Both the position numbers and the translations under genes were made by a program. A stretch of 64,000 bases of DNA from positions 215,563 to 279,562 of the forward strand of contig NZ_MNAH01000008.1 of the NCBI RefSeq assembly GCF_001976065.1, written 5' to 3'. Below the pieces are notes generated by a model, which was not told the origin of the DNA, did not search any database, and saw nothing but the letters and a program-made list of their open reading frames with translations. Origin of the DNA: Pseudomonas putida (GTDB lineage: Bacteria; Pseudomonadota; Gammaproteobacteria; Pseudomonadales; Pseudomonadaceae). How positions within the stretch are numbered: the stretch's first letter is position 1; each line of letters starts with the position of its first letter. Below are positions 16,704 to 26,073 of this stretch, piece after piece.

Positions 16704-17783
16704 TCACTCCGGTCCAACTCTTGGCGCACCACGCCCTTGGCCTTGCTTCCACATCGATGCCGTCATGCCGAAGTTTTTCCTGAACCAGAAGCCGAACGCG
16801 CTCGGAGTTGAGAACCCGAGCAGGTCGGCAACTTCCGCCAGTGAACGGTCACTATCGATTAGATGTCGAGAGGCAAACTCTGATCGAACCGTCCGCAGTA
16901 GCAACGAGAAATTCGTTCCTTCAGCGAGCAGATGCCGATGGAGCGTACGTCTATCCATGCCCAGCGTCTTCGCCACTTGGTCCGCCGTGCAACGGCCAGT
17001 TGGCAGGAACGCGATGATGGTTCGCCGAGCGTTATGCGCCGAACCCTCGCCGGCGGAGGAAAGAGCGTTATCCAGGATACGGCGCGCATAGAGCGCCATG
17101 CGAGAGTCCGAGGGGGGCAGCGGTGAGCTCAACTGATGCGTGGCGCAGACGATGCCGTTGAAATCTGCATTGAACTCCACCGATCCTCCGAACATCGTTT
17201 TGTGGATAGTAGGACCATGCGGTGGACGGTGCTCAAGACAAACACTTCTAGGCTTCCAACGGGGTCCTAACAGTTCGGCAATACTGCGGTAGAGCACGCC
17301 CATAGACAACTCGGTCACCTGCCGAACAGATCCGTGCGCTTCTGTTAACACCACCTCCAACCGAACAACTGACCAATCGTCGTGCTCCTCGACGGTTGTT
17401 AGTAAAGACGCGTTTACAAGCCGCATATAGCGACAAAGGTTATCGATTGCCTCTCGTGCAGTCTGGGCTTCACGCATCAGGACACTGAGCGGGCCGAGGT
17501 TGGAGAGTCTTCTTGTCCTTGCTAACCGCAGCCCGAAGTCCTCGATTCCCGATGCAGCGGCGGAGCTCTCGAGCAATTGGCGCACTGCCAACGCGCTGAT
17601 TGGCGTATCTGGATCGACCAAGTGCCGAGGATTCAAGCCCGACTGGCGCAGCATAGCGTCAGGGTTAAGTCCTCCTTCTCGTGCAAGATCGTCAAATCCC
17701 ACGAGGCTGGCGCTTCGAAGTAGCGGAACGAAGTATGGCAACGTGTGTCCCCGATTAGATATTAAATGTCCCAATATATACAT
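16704..17783 (-). CDS. AraC-family transcriptional regulator
   Basis: 359 aa with an N-terminal arabinose-binding-type ligand domain (LVGFDDLAREGGLNPDAML, residues 20-210) and a C-terminal double helix-turn-helix (TADQVAKTLGMDRRTLHRHL, then RSLAEVADLLGFSTPSAFGF). This subgroup (OruR/ArgR-like, PF12625 plus HTH_18) usually activates a neighbouring catabolic gene in response to a small molecule. It is divergent from the oxidoreductase at 17934, about 150 nt away, and probably controls it. The start is uncertain: the ATG at 17783 is used, and a TTG at about 17741 with GGGGACACACG is an alternative. Confidence 0.87.
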   Translation of the reverse strand: MYILGHLISNRGHTLPYFVPLLRSASLVGFDDLAREGGLNPDAMLRQSGLNPRHLVDPDTPISALAVRQLLESSAAASGIEDFGLRLARTRRLSNLGPLSVLMREAQTAREAIDNLCRYMRLVNASLLTTVEEHDDWSVVRLEVVLTEAHGSVRQVTELSMGVLYRSIAELLGPRWKPRSVCLEHRPPHGPTIHKTMFGGSVEFNADFNGIVCATHQLSSPLPPSDSRMALYARRILDNALSSAGEGSAHNARRTIIAFLPTGRCTADQVAKTLGMDRRTLHRHLLAEGTNFSLLLRTVRSEFASRHLIDSDRSLAEVADLLGFSTPSAFGFWFRKNFGMTASMWKQGQGRGAPRVGPE

Positions 17784-17933
17784 CAAGGATACGTCCAGCT
17801 CGACAAACTGATCCTAGACGAGAAGAAAGCTTAGCCTCCCGTCTCACGAACCACGACGGCCCACTCCGGAACAGACCACACCTCTTTCTAGGGCTCTCTT
17901 TTTCTCCCAAGTGAATTGACAGGAGATCTCCAG

Positions 17934-18950
17934 ATGTCCTTGAACAACAAGCAGTGGCTGCTCATTTCCCACACCACTGGCGAACCCACGCCCGAGCACT
18001 TCAAGCTCGTCGAACGCGAACTGCCCGACCTGCAGGATGGTGAGGTCCTGGTGCGCCACCACTACCTGAGCCTCGATCCGTACATGCGTGGGCGCATGAC
18101 GGATGCGAAGAACTACGCAACTCTACAGCCGCTCAACGAAGTCATGATCGGCGGCACCGTAGGCGAGGTCGCGGCGTCGAAGAACCCGGCTTTCGCGGTC
18201 GGGGACCCGGTGGTGGGCATGGGCAGCTGGCAGCTGTACCAACGCGTGACCGTCGCGGAGCTCGGTGGCTTGCGCAAAGTGGACACGAGCTGCGTTCCCT
18301 TGTCCGCCTATCTCGGCGCGGTCGGCATGCCGGGCGTGACTGCATGGTATGGCCTCAACAGGATCATCGAACCCAAGGCAGGCCAGACTGTAGTGGTGAG
18401 TGCAGCGAGCGGTGCGGTAGGCGGCACGGTCGGCCAGCTCGCCAAGGTCCGCGGTGCGCGGGCAGTCGGCCTCGCCGGTGGTCCCGACAAATGCCGGTAC
18501 GTGACGCAAGAGCTCGGCTTCGACGCCTGCATCGACTACAAGCAGCACCAGGACCTGGAATCACTTTCGCAGGCATTGAAGGAGGCCTGTCCCGATGGCA
18601 TCGACGGTCACTTCGAGAATGTCGGCGGCATGATCCTCGACGCCGTGCTGCTGCACTCGAACTCGTTCGCGCGCGTCGCACTGTGCGGCATGATCTCGCG
18701 CTACGGCCAACCCATTCCAATTACCCAAACCCAACACATCCTGATGAACCGCATGCGGCTCGAGGCCTTCGTAATCAGCGAGCACATGGAAGTGTGGCCC
18801 GATGCATTAAAGGAGCTCGGCACGCTGGTGGCTGCCGGTAAGCTCAAGTATCGAGAGACGGTATCTCAAGGTTTGGAGAGCGCGCCTGAAGGCTTGTCCG
18901 ACCTATTCAAAGGCAAAAACTTCGGCAAGCAGCTCGTCAAACTCGTCTAA
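17934..18950 (+). CDS. NADP-dependent medium-chain oxidoreductase (CurA-type)
   Basis: 338 aa from the ATG at 17934 after AGGAGATCTCCAG. N-terminal LTB4-dehydrogenase-like domain with SLDPYMRGRM, and a Rossmann domain with VVVSAASGAVGGTVGQLAK; no zinc ligands. The family (curcumin reductase CurA, leukotriene B4 12-hydroxydehydrogenase, zinc-free quinone reductases) reduces C=C bonds of enones using NADPH. It is divergent from the AraC regulator and followed by the muconolactone-isomerase-like gene, suggesting a small catabolic or detoxification unit. Cytosolic. Confidence 0.88.
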   Translation: MSLNNKQWLLISHTTGEPTPEHFKLVERELPDLQDGEVLVRHHYLSLDPYMRGRMTDAKNYATLQPLNEVMIGGTVGEVAASKNPAFAVGDPVVGMGSWQLYQRVTVAELGGLRKVDTSCVPLSAYLGAVGMPGVTAWYGLNRIIEPKAGQTVVVSAASGAVGGTVGQLAKVRGARAVGLAGGPDKCRYVTQELGFDACIDYKQHQDLESLSQALKEACPDGIDGHFENVGGMILDAVLLHSNSFARVALCGMISRYGQPIPITQTQHILMNRMRLEAFVISEHMEVWPDALKELGTLVAAGKLKYRETVSQGLESAPEGLSDLFKGKNFGKQLVKLV

Positions 18951-19082
18951 AGCCGGGCGATGGCTGGCGAAACCTCCTCCTGCACCCACTATCCGCTGGT
19001 TGGATTTGCCCTTCTACGCGCAGTCTCTTGCATTAACGGACAAATCAGCGCCGTTTTTAACCCCCACCGTCACGGAGCCACG

Positions 19083-19394
19083 ATGCTTTTTCTAATCCAC
19101 TTCGAAGTAACCGTTCCTGCCGATACTTCGGAGGAACTGAAAGAACAATTACGTCTGGGCGAACATGCTCGCGTTTTTGAGTTTATTAAAACGGGCAAAC
19201 TGCGCCGCATCTGGCGCCCAGTAGGCACGGCTGACACCTGCTGCCTTTGGGAGGCTGACAGTCTTGAGGAGCTTCATGCCGCGGTACGGTCTCTTCCGCT
19301 GTATCCGTATATGAAATTGTCCATTACCCCCCTGGTTGAACATCCCGCCGCCGCAGCGTGGGAAAAAGCGCACGGGCCTATGCCAGCGTTTTGA
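19083..19394 (+). CDS. Muconolactone isomerase family protein
   Basis: 103 aa from the ATG at 19083 (MLFLIHFEVTVPADTSEEL). The pattern WRPVGTADTCCLWEADSLEELH followed by LPLYPYM matches the CatC family (muconolactone delta-isomerase: WR-x-x-G then LPLFPYM). CatC works in the beta-ketoadipate pathway, but no other cat genes are here, and family members also occur as unassigned small barrel proteins. It follows the CurA-type gene by 130 nt, possibly in the same transcript. Confidence 0.8.
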   Translation: MLFLIHFEVTVPADTSEELKEQLRLGEHARVFEFIKTGKLRRIWRPVGTADTCCLWEADSLEELHAAVRSLPLYPYMKLSITPLVEHPAAAAWEKAHGPMPAF

Positions 19395-19568
19395 GGTGGC
19401 GACCTGACATTCGGGCAGGAGCGCTTTGTATTTTATCAACGACTTCGCGCTTGTCAGAGATGCCCCAAGCCTTGCCAAACCGCGATTTTATTGTTCGGCA
19501 TAGTTAAACGTTAACGTCAACCACGAGCGTTGCGGTGTGACCCACAATAATAATTACAGGAAGACGAA

Positions 19569-20426
19569 ATGCGAATCGAACAACTGACCTGTGCCATCGG
19601 CGCGGAACTGCTCGAAGTGAATCTAGGCGACGCCGTGCGCGATGATGGCCTGTTCAACGAAATTAACGCAGCGCTATTAAAGTACAAAGTGCTTTTCCTG
19701 CGCGATCAGGACTTGGACAAGTTCTCACGTCGCGACCATGAAGCATTTGCCAAGCGTCTGGGACAGCTCGAAACTCATCCAATGCTCCCTAGCCACCCGG
19801 AGGCGCCGGGTCTCCTGCAAATCTACAAGTCTCCGGAAAATCCGCCAGATCGCTATGAGAACTCCTGGCATTGTGATGCCACGTGGCGCGAAGCGCCTCC
19901 GATGGGTTCTGTTCTGCGTTGCATCGAATGCCCGCCAACTGGTGGCGATACCATGTGGGCCAACATGGTGATGGCTTATGACAAACTGCCTGTGGATGTG
20001 AAGCAGGAAATTGATAGCTTGATCGCCAATCACAGCTTCAACTCTTCCTTCGCCGCGGCCATGCCAAAGGAAAAGCGCCTGGCGATGAAGGCGCAATACC
20101 CTGATGCCGAACATCCGGTAGTACGTACCCATCCCGAAACTGGCGAGAAGGTGCTATTCGTCAATGCCTACGCTACGCATTTCGTGAATTACCATGCCCA
20201 AGGACGTGTCCGTGTAGGCCAGGACCTCAACCAAAAAGGTGTCGACCTGCTGAAATACCTGATTAGTCAGGCCTACAACCCCGAGTACCAAGTTCGTTGG
20301 CGCTGGAAGAAACACAGCGTGGCAATATGGGATAACCGCTGCACTCAGCACTATGCAGTGATGGACTATCCACCCTGCCATCGCAAGATGGAGCGTGCGA
20401 CCATCACCGGCGACAAACCCTACTAA
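19569..20426 (+). CDS. TauD/TfdA-type 2-oxoglutarate dioxygenase
   Basis: 285 aa. Fe(II)/2-oxoglutarate-dependent oxygenase that hydroxylates its substrate, often releasing sulfite, an aldehyde or a phenol. The facial triad is visible as HCD in SWHCDATW (His101, Asp103) and the distal His in CTQHYAV; the 2-oxoglutarate-binding Arg is in HRKMERATI. The ribosome-binding site is AGGAAGACGAA. A terminator follows at about 20450. With the CurA- and CatC-like genes it suggests catabolism of a small aromatic or sulfonated compound. The substrate cannot be read from sequence. Confidence 0.9.
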   Translation: MRIEQLTCAIGAELLEVNLGDAVRDDGLFNEINAALLKYKVLFLRDQDLDKFSRRDHEAFAKRLGQLETHPMLPSHPEAPGLLQIYKSPENPPDRYENSWHCDATWREAPPMGSVLRCIECPPTGGDTMWANMVMAYDKLPVDVKQEIDSLIANHSFNSSFAAAMPKEKRLAMKAQYPDAEHPVVRTHPETGEKVLFVNAYATHFVNYHAQGRVRVGQDLNQKGVDLLKYLISQAYNPEYQVRWRWKKHSVAIWDNRCTQHYAVMDYPPCHRKMERATITGDKPY

Positions 20427-20449
20427 CAAGTAAAACGGCCCAGTTCCCA

Positions 20450-20480
20450 GAGGCGCTTCCGAGCGTCTCCTTTCGTTTTG
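20450..20480 (+). terminator. Rho-independent terminator
   Basis: Stem GAGGCGCT/AGCGTCTC (one G-T pair) with loop TCCG, followed by CTTTCGTTTT, just after the dioxygenase gene. Confidence 0.65.
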
Positions 20481-20538
20481 TCTGAAGCAACCTGCTGCCT
20501 CTGGCAGATTGTTGTCTGTCACATAAGGCTGTGATCGA

Positions 20539-22219
20539 CCCAGGCTGTGTGAAAACGCACTGAATACGTCGAAGGCTGAGAGCTACGGGCGTTGCTTGCG
20601 AAACCAGCAGACGGAAGCGCGAATTGCCCTAGTCAGCGACATAGGCGTTCGTAAATGCTGTTTGGGCCGCGTCAGCGGCCCAAACAACCACTCACGGACG
20701 ATCAAGCGGCTGGATCCACGCCCTGATCACTTCAAGCAGTCCTGAGATGCCGAAGATGCTCATCATTCGCTTGAGGTTGTAGGCGAGCACATGAAGGCTC
20801 ATCTCGGTGCTTACCCTCGGCAGGGTTTTGGTCAGGAAGTGGGTACTTCCCATCCAGTATTTGAGCGTTCCAAAAGGATGTTCAACGGTCTGGCGGCGAC
20901 GCCTCATCATCGTTGGATCATGATCCAGCCGAGCCTGCATTGCATCGACTACGGCTTCATGTTCCCAGCGCTTTACCCGGCGCTCTTTACCCGTGGTGCA
21001 TTGCTTTTGCATTGAGCAAGACTGGCAGCCCGAGAAGTAGTAACAATGCAATAACATGCCGTCTTCCACCGACGAATACCGCCGGGTCAGTAACTGTCCC
21101 GCGGGGCATCGATACTCGTCCGATGCAGCAATGTAGATGAAGTCCTGCTTACCGAATCTGCCTTCGGCTTTGCTGCCTGATGTCAGGGGTTTCGGTACGA
21201 AGGTGGTCATGCCCGCCTGCTCGCAGGCAAGGATTTCCAGACCCTTGTAATAGCCTCGGTCGGCTACCACTGTCAGCGACTCAGCGCCTATCTCTTCACG
21301 CGCTTGGTTCGCCATATTGCTGAGTTGCGCCGGGTCATTACCAACGTTGGTCACCTCATGGGCGATGATCAGATGGTGTTTGTCGTCGACAGCTATTTGT
21401 ACGTTGTAGCCAACCGTTCCGGTGCCTCGGCCGCTTGTGGCCATTGAGCGTGCATCTGGGTCTGTGAGGGAGATCTGCTGGTCTGGACTTTCGTGGAACT
21501 GCGCCTCGATGTCCTTGAGTTTCTGCATCTGCTTTTTCAGTGTTTCTATCTTTTCTTTAAGCCGCTCGGTTTTGGCTTCGGCCACTTCGGGCGTTGCCCG
21601 ATCCGCCGAATCCATCGCCGCCAGATATCGATCAATGCTCTGCTCGATCTGCTGCATGCGTGCCTTCACTTTGCCCTGGGTGAAGTTACGGACGCGGTTG
21701 TTCACGGCTTTGAATTTGCTGCCGTCGATGGCGATGATCGATTGGGAGAAGAGATTGAGGTTGCGACAAAGAACTACGAACTGGCGGCATACGCTGCGAA
21801 TGGCTTTGCCGTTGTCTTTGCGAAAGTCGGCAATGGTTTTGAAGTCCGGAGCCAAACGCCCCGTTAGCCACATCAACTCGACGTTGCGCCCGGCCTCACG
21901 TTCAAGTCGGCGGCTGGACTGAATCCGATTGAGATAGCCGTAAATATAGATCTTCAGCAACACCGCTGGGTGATAGGCCGGACGACCAGTTGCGGCAGGA
22001 TCGATGCCCTCAAAACCAAGTGCGCCCAGGGCGCGTTCATCGACGAAAACATCGACCACGCGCACTGGATTTTCTTCGGCCACGTATCGTCCAGACACTC
22101 CGGCAGCAAGGTAACTTGCGTCCGAGCCTCACCTTCAATAAATCGCTTCATGATCGCCCCCGCTACGATCTCGACGATCAGAAGATTAGACAATTGCGGG
22201 AGTTTTCACACAGCCTGGG
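20539..22219. mobile_element. IS1182-family insertion sequence
   Basis: A complete-looking copy of about 1.68 kb bounded by 18-bp perfect inverted repeats (CCCAGGCTGTGTGAAAAC at 20539-20556 and its complement at 22202-22219). It holds one minus-strand transposase, which is frameshifted near its start. It lies between the dioxygenase terminator and a secreted-protein gene. I see no clear direct target repeat. Confidence 0.85.
20692..22151 (-). pseudogene. IS1182-family transposase with N-terminal frameshift
   Basis: DDE transposase. The natural start is the ATG at 22151 (MKRFIEGEARTQVTLLPECL), but the frame shifts about 20 codons later, near 22090, where one base of the expected GAC-TAC junction is missing. 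The remaining frame (from 22098, 468 aa) carries the family core: GRPAYHPAVLLKIYIYGYLN, IAIDGSKFKAVNN (catalytic Asp), VVADRGYYKG (second Asp) and EHPFGTLKYWMG (Glu), with a Cys cluster CPAGQ/CQSCSMQKQC. As written it cannot make a full-length protein without frameshifting. Confidence 0.85.
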
Positions 22220-22256
22220 CCGATTGTTGCTTGTGCTCGTCGTTTGACAGGGCCGA

Positions 22257-22931
22257 TTACTCAGTGGTTGTGATGAGCCAGAGCGGGGCTGACGATTTCT
22301 TTGTCTTGGCGACTTCGTCGCAGTAGTCCTTGGACTGGAAGTTCTTCGCGGCGCGCGAGGCGGGCACCGGTACCCAACGCACATTGAGCAGAGTGCCCAC
22401 CGAGGACTCCTTGACCTGCGTATTGGCGTCGTCGCGTTCGGAATAGGCGACGCTGATCTTGCCAGGCGTGCGCTGGTCGTCGAGCGGCCAGCCGCACACC
22501 ATTGTGTAGACCGGCGTGGCTTTGGGTTCCAATGGGAACTTCGCGGGCTTCACGAGGCGCCGAGCCACCATCTGCGTCATCGAAGGCAGGTACTCGACCG
22601 TGTGCAGCAATTGCACCTCGCCCGACTCGAACCAGCCGAATACCGCCACGCCACCCGCCGGCACGTCGCCGCTTTCAGGTGCATTTTCGTCGCCCTGATC
22701 GGTGAAAATGGCCAGGATCGTGTACTTGCTGTCTGGGAGATTGCGTCGGAAGTAATTGCCGCCGACCATCATGGTTGCGTGCGCGGTCGGCGTGTCGGCC
22801 GCGTAGACCGGAGCCGCATTGAGCAATGGGCCGAGCGTGAGCACCGCGACAGGGAGAGCGGCTCTTGCGACCCGTGTCCCGTAGCGCAATAGCCGGCCGC
22901 GGATGGTCGTCTTCTGTGGGTAGGCGGTCAT
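22257..22931 (-). CDS. Secreted protein of unknown function
   Basis: 224 aa from the ATG at 22931 (GGAGGGACG upstream). A signal peptide is clear: basic RGRLLRYGTRVAR, hydrophobic ALPVAVLTLGPLLNAA, then VYAAD. The mature part is beta-rich (YTILAIFTDQGDENAPES, VAVFGWFESGEVQLLHTVE) with two Cys (MVCGW, KDYCDE) that may form a disulfide. No family recognised. Expected in the periplasm. Its promoter side faces the mvaT-like gene. Confidence 0.7.
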   Translation of the reverse strand: MTAYPQKTTIRGRLLRYGTRVARAALPVAVLTLGPLLNAAPVYAADTPTAHATMMVGGNYFRRNLPDSKYTILAIFTDQGDENAPESGDVPAGGVAVFGWFESGEVQLLHTVEYLPSMTQMVARRLVKPAKFPLEPKATPVYTMVCGWPLDDQRTPGKISVAYSERDDANTQVKESSVGTLLNVRWVPVPASRAAKNFQSKDYCDEVAKTKKSSAPLWLITTTE

Positions 22932-23383
22932 CGTCCCTCCGGCGGCGGTCATATTTCCGTCGCCGGCGGGCAACGTCTCTCGTTAATGTAGTGCGACGCC
23001 CGAGTCTTCGCGATTTCGCTCCATGGCCGTACGTCCGGAAATGGCCGATAGCTGCATATTGCAAAGAAATGACTGTTTTATCACTGGCGTTTGACTTGGG
23101 AGGAGTTGGAGCGTTTGTCAATGATCCGGATCAGGTGGGCGCCTTTGACTATGAGCGAGAGCCTCATTCCACGGGTCAATCAGCTTGGGACGGTTTACTG
23201 CAAGTGATACGACCTACTTAAGCGAGAAAGACATTCGAGGAAACGGCAAACCGTGGATTATTCCACATTATGGATGCGCCTTAGTTTTTGGCATCGCCGT
23301 TCCAGCCTCAGTGTCGCAAGCAGACCTATTGCGATGACAGATTTGCAATATACTGATAGGTAACTACCGAAAAGAGATCTCTC
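22932..23383. other. Divergent intergenic region
   Basis: About 450 nt between the secreted-protein gene and the mvaT-like gene. A 50-codon frame (23068-23220) exists but has a poor ribosome-binding site and no familiar features. A likely promoter for the mvaT-like gene lies in the AT-rich part near 23330-23365. Confidence 0.4.
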
Positions 23384-23749
23384 ATGTCCAAACTCGCGGA
23401 ATTCCGCCAACTCGAAAAACACCTCGCCGAACAGCTTCAAGCCCTCGAAACTCTGAAAGGCGATGTTGGCCTCAAAAAAGAAATCGAATTCGAGACTAAA
23501 TTACGTGCTTTGTTGGGCGAGTACAGCTACAGCCTGAAAGATGTGATTAATCTGCTTGACCCGCAGTCTGCCCGTCATGCTCCAGCTAGTGAGTCCAAAA
23601 CCGGTACTCGCAAGCCTCGCCAAGTAAAGGTCTATAAAAATCCTCACACCGGTGAAGTCGTCGAAACCAAGGGTGGTAACCACAAAATTCTGAAGGAATG
23701 GAAAGCTGAGCATGGCTCCGCGACCGTCGAGTCTTGGCTTACTAAGTGA
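23384..23749 (+). CDS. MvaT/MvaU-family H-NS-like silencer
   Basis: 121 aa. Pseudomonas xenogeneic silencer that coats AT-rich DNA. N-terminal coiled-coil oligomerisation region (FRQLEKHLAEQLQALETLKG), then EFETKLRALLGEYSYSLKDV, a flexible linker, and the C-terminal DNA-binding motif VKVYKNPHTGEVVETKGGN followed by LKEWK. The length and motifs match MvaT (about 124 aa). Its own rho-independent terminator at 23768 shows a single-gene transcript. An extra copy in an accessory region may tame newly acquired DNA or be carried by the island itself. Divergence from core MvaT suggests an accessory paralogue. Confidence 0.92.
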   Translation: MSKLAEFRQLEKHLAEQLQALETLKGDVGLKKEIEFETKLRALLGEYSYSLKDVINLLDPQSARHAPASESKTGTRKPRQVKVYKNPHTGEVVETKGGNHKILKEWKAEHGSATVESWLTK

Positions 23750-23767
23750 TTTGGTTTGAGTACAAAT

Positions 23768-23791
23768 AAGGGCCCGTCAAGGGCCCTTTTT
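23768..23791 (+). terminator. Rho-independent terminator of the mvaT-like gene
   Basis: Stem AAGGGCCC/GGGCCCTT with a 5-nt loop and a T tract, 19 nt after the stop codon. Confidence 0.85.
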
Positions 23792-23829
23792 CGATTTGAC
23801 GGATTTCCATTATCTTAAAGAATTGCATG

Positions 23830-24192
23830 TCACTCAGTAACCAAGAGTCTTCTAACTTCGGAAGTGATCAAGTCGATGTTGAATGGCTTAGCCACTACAG
23901 CGTCAAATAAATCCGATCTCTGCATACCGATGTGCGCCTGAGCGCCGCTCATCAAAATGATCGGTAAATGATTGGCTGAAGGAAGGGCGCGGACAGCTGT
24001 GGCAAACTCCAGACCGTCCATGACCGGCATCATGAAATCGGTAATGATCAAGGCTGGACGCTCTCTGTCCAGCACTTCGAGACCTTTTTGACCGTTGCTG
24101 GCCTTCACGACCATGAACCCCTCATCCTCCAGCGCGAAGCTGAGAATGTCAGCGATCAAGTACTCGTCGTCGACGACCAGAATGGTGGTCAT
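23830..24192 (-). CDS. Stand-alone response-regulator receiver
   Basis: 120 aa, receiver domain only. Phosphorylation Asp52 in LIITDFMMPVMDG, acidic pair VVDDE at 7-10 and Lys in VVAKPF. It lies just downstream of the KaiC-like gene (24 nt) in the same direction, an association seen in bacterial KaiC-like signalling cassettes where a receiver and a histidine kinase accompany the ATPase. The kinase here survives only as a fragment (25823-26038). It may relay through KaiC or be orphaned. Confidence 0.9.
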   Translation of the reverse strand: MTTILVVDDEYLIADILSFALEDEGFMVVKASNGQKGLEVLDRERPALIITDFMMPVMDGLEFATAVRALPSANHLPIILMSGAQAHIGMQRSDLFDAVVAKPFNIDLITSEVRRLLVTE

Positions 24193-24215
24193 GTCAATTC
24201 AATCCCCTCAAAGAC

Positions 24216-25655
24216 TTATGATATTGAACCAGGGAATGAATCAGTGGGGACTGACGGTTCATTTTTTGAAGCCTTATTCAGGAAAACTTCTTGGTCGCGG
24301 ATCACAACCTCATATCGCGATGGGTCGTAAGAGCTATCTCGTACTTTAAGAATGGACAGCGTCCTGCTTAGTTCAGAGTGATTCTCGAAAAACCGCATGA
24401 GCATAAGGTTGTCGACGATACTGGATAGGTCAGAATTCGGAGAGCTCACCTCGGAGCCGAACAGATCGCGCATTTCCCAAGACGCGAATACGGTAACGCC
24501 CCTGGATCGCAGCTCGTTCATCAGGGCACTGTAGAAGTCAGTAATCCGCGCGGGATTGGTGGAGACCCTCGTCATGCCGCTCAAACTATCGATGAATAGG
24601 CGCTTGATGCCCTTTTCTTCAACGATATTCAGCAGTCGTGCGCCCAGTCCATCCAGCAGGCCCTCGGTAGTGGGCTGCCAGGCAATGCTCAACGCGCCGC
24701 TTTCTTCCATGCCTTTGATATCGATGCCCAGTGACAGCCCTTTCAGGCGTAACCGCTGTGGACTTTCATAGAAGCCAAAATGCAGGCCCGGAGCATCCAC
24801 CGTCGACTCGGCCAAAAACTTGAGACCCAGCGTCGTTTTACCAATTCCGGATGGGCCCATGACCAGAGACACACTGGAGCTGTGGAGGCCACCGCCCAAT
24901 ATGCCGTCCAATGAACCAGTTCCGCTGGCAATACGTGTCATGTCGGCACTGTCGGGTGAAGAAGGGTGGCTGTAGAGACTTTCGAGTCGCGGGTAAACCA
25001 CCAAGCCCTTGTCGGTAATTTCACACTCATGAAGACCGGTCATTGCTCCGCTGCCGCGAGTTTTACGCAGTTGAATACGCCGCACTGAGCGAGTGCCATA
25101 TAACTCTTCGCCCATCTCGATCACACCATCAACCATGGTGTGCTCCGGGCTGCCGTCGTCAAGCCGGGAGCTGGTAAGAAACAGCACGGTACAACCAGCG
25201 AAAGCGGCGTGGCCTTGCAGCTCTGAAATGAATTTCTTGGTGTCGATGGGCGAATCGGCTTTCGAGCGCGCATTGAGCAAGCCGTCCACCACCATCACCG
25301 TGGCTTTTTGACGGCTTATCTCGCGCCGAAGCAGTTTCACTACTTCATCCAGACCTTCGTTCTGCAGGGTATCAAATGCGCTGACAAACTGAATTTCGGC
25401 GCCGACTTTGGAGGAGTCGAAAAAGCATAGGGTAGAGAGAAACTGAAAAAGACGGTCGTGTGACTCGGCCAGCAGCGTGGCGACCAGAACCCGGCCTCCA
25501 TTGTTCGCATGGTGGAACCCAAGCTGGTTGGCAAGGATCGTTTTGCCAGACCCTGGGCGCCCTTGGATTATGTATGAAGCGCCTGCGACCAGCCCTCCCT
25601 TGAGCAGAGCGTCGAGCCCCTCTATTCCGCTTTGAAGGCGTTTTAGCTTTTCCAC
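24216..25655 (-). CDS. KaiC-like double-domain RecA-family ATPase
   Basis: 479 aa with two tandem RecA/KaiC domains. Walker A motifs are GRPGSGKT (residues 32-39) and GPSGIGKTT (near 267); catalytic Glu positions are in ATLLAESHDRL and FGFYESPQRL. In the second domain SDLSSIVDNLML aligns with the KaiC phosphorylation strip (S431/T432), leaving two Ser residues that could be autophosphorylated. Pseudomonads have no KaiA/KaiB clock; such homologues are linked to stress responses and signalling with receivers. It is followed by a receiver gene and preceded by kinase remains. The gene starts near GGGTCGCATTGTGG without a strong ribosome-binding site. Confidence 0.9.
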   Translation of the reverse strand: MEKLKRLQSGIEGLDALLKGGLVAGASYIIQGRPGSGKTILANQLGFHHANNGGRVLVATLLAESHDRLFQFLSTLCFFDSSKVGAEIQFVSAFDTLQNEGLDEVVKLLRREISRQKATVMVVDGLLNARSKADSPIDTKKFISELQGHAAFAGCTVLFLTSSRLDDGSPEHTMVDGVIEMGEELYGTRSVRRIQLRKTRGSGAMTGLHECEITDKGLVVYPRLESLYSHPSSPDSADMTRIASGTGSLDGILGGGLHSSSVSLVMGPSGIGKTTLGLKFLAESTVDAPGLHFGFYESPQRLRLKGLSLGIDIKGMEESGALSIAWQPTTEGLLDGLGARLLNIVEEKGIKRLFIDSLSGMTRVSTNPARITDFYSALMNELRSRGVTVFASWEMRDLFGSEVSSPNSDLSSIVDNLMLMRFFENHSELSRTLSILKVRDSSYDPSRYEVVIRDQEVFLNKASKNEPSVPTDSFPGSIS

Positions 25656-25822
25656 AATGCGACCCTGATCTGAAAAACAGGCTGTTTAAGCCGAGTGAAT
25701 TGAATGCTAACGCCATTTCAACTCTAGGGCCATTCACACCTGAAGCATGGTTGGGTAGGCGCCTCGATTCAGCGGATACTTGTGTTTGATCGTCCGACTG
25801 CTGATGGGGATCGCAGCCGGAT

Positions 25823-26038
25823 TCAAATGGTAAGGGTGTAGCCACGATCAAAATCTTCGGAGCGCGCATCCACCAATTTGTCGTGGGCTTCGATTAGTTG
25901 CCGCACCAGCGACAGACCGATGCCCAGGCGCTAGTGCTCACGGGTCGTATACTAATTTACGCTTGCTGATAGGCCGAAGACCTAATGTAAATTGTCCTGT
26001 TCGAAGCCGATGCCGCTGTCGATGACGTCCAATAACTC
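25823..26038 (-). pseudogene. C-terminal remnant of a histidine kinase
   Basis: The minus strand ending at 25823 reads RLGIGLSLVRQLIEAHDKLV then SEDFDRGYTLTI and a stop: the G2 box and final strand of a histidine-kinase ATPase domain. Further upstream (about 26010-26035) DVIDSGIGFEQ matches the G1 box, but a stop and frame break separate the two. It lies directly upstream of the KaiC-like gene and was probably its cognate kinase. Confidence 0.75.
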
Positions 26039-26073
26039 CATGTACCAGGGGGGCTCAGCCCTAATCCGAACTA

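Noticed and set aside
23068..23220. 50-codon plus-strand frame upstream of the mvaT-like gene
   Set aside because: Poor ribosome-binding site and no familiar sequence; could be real but cannot be supported.
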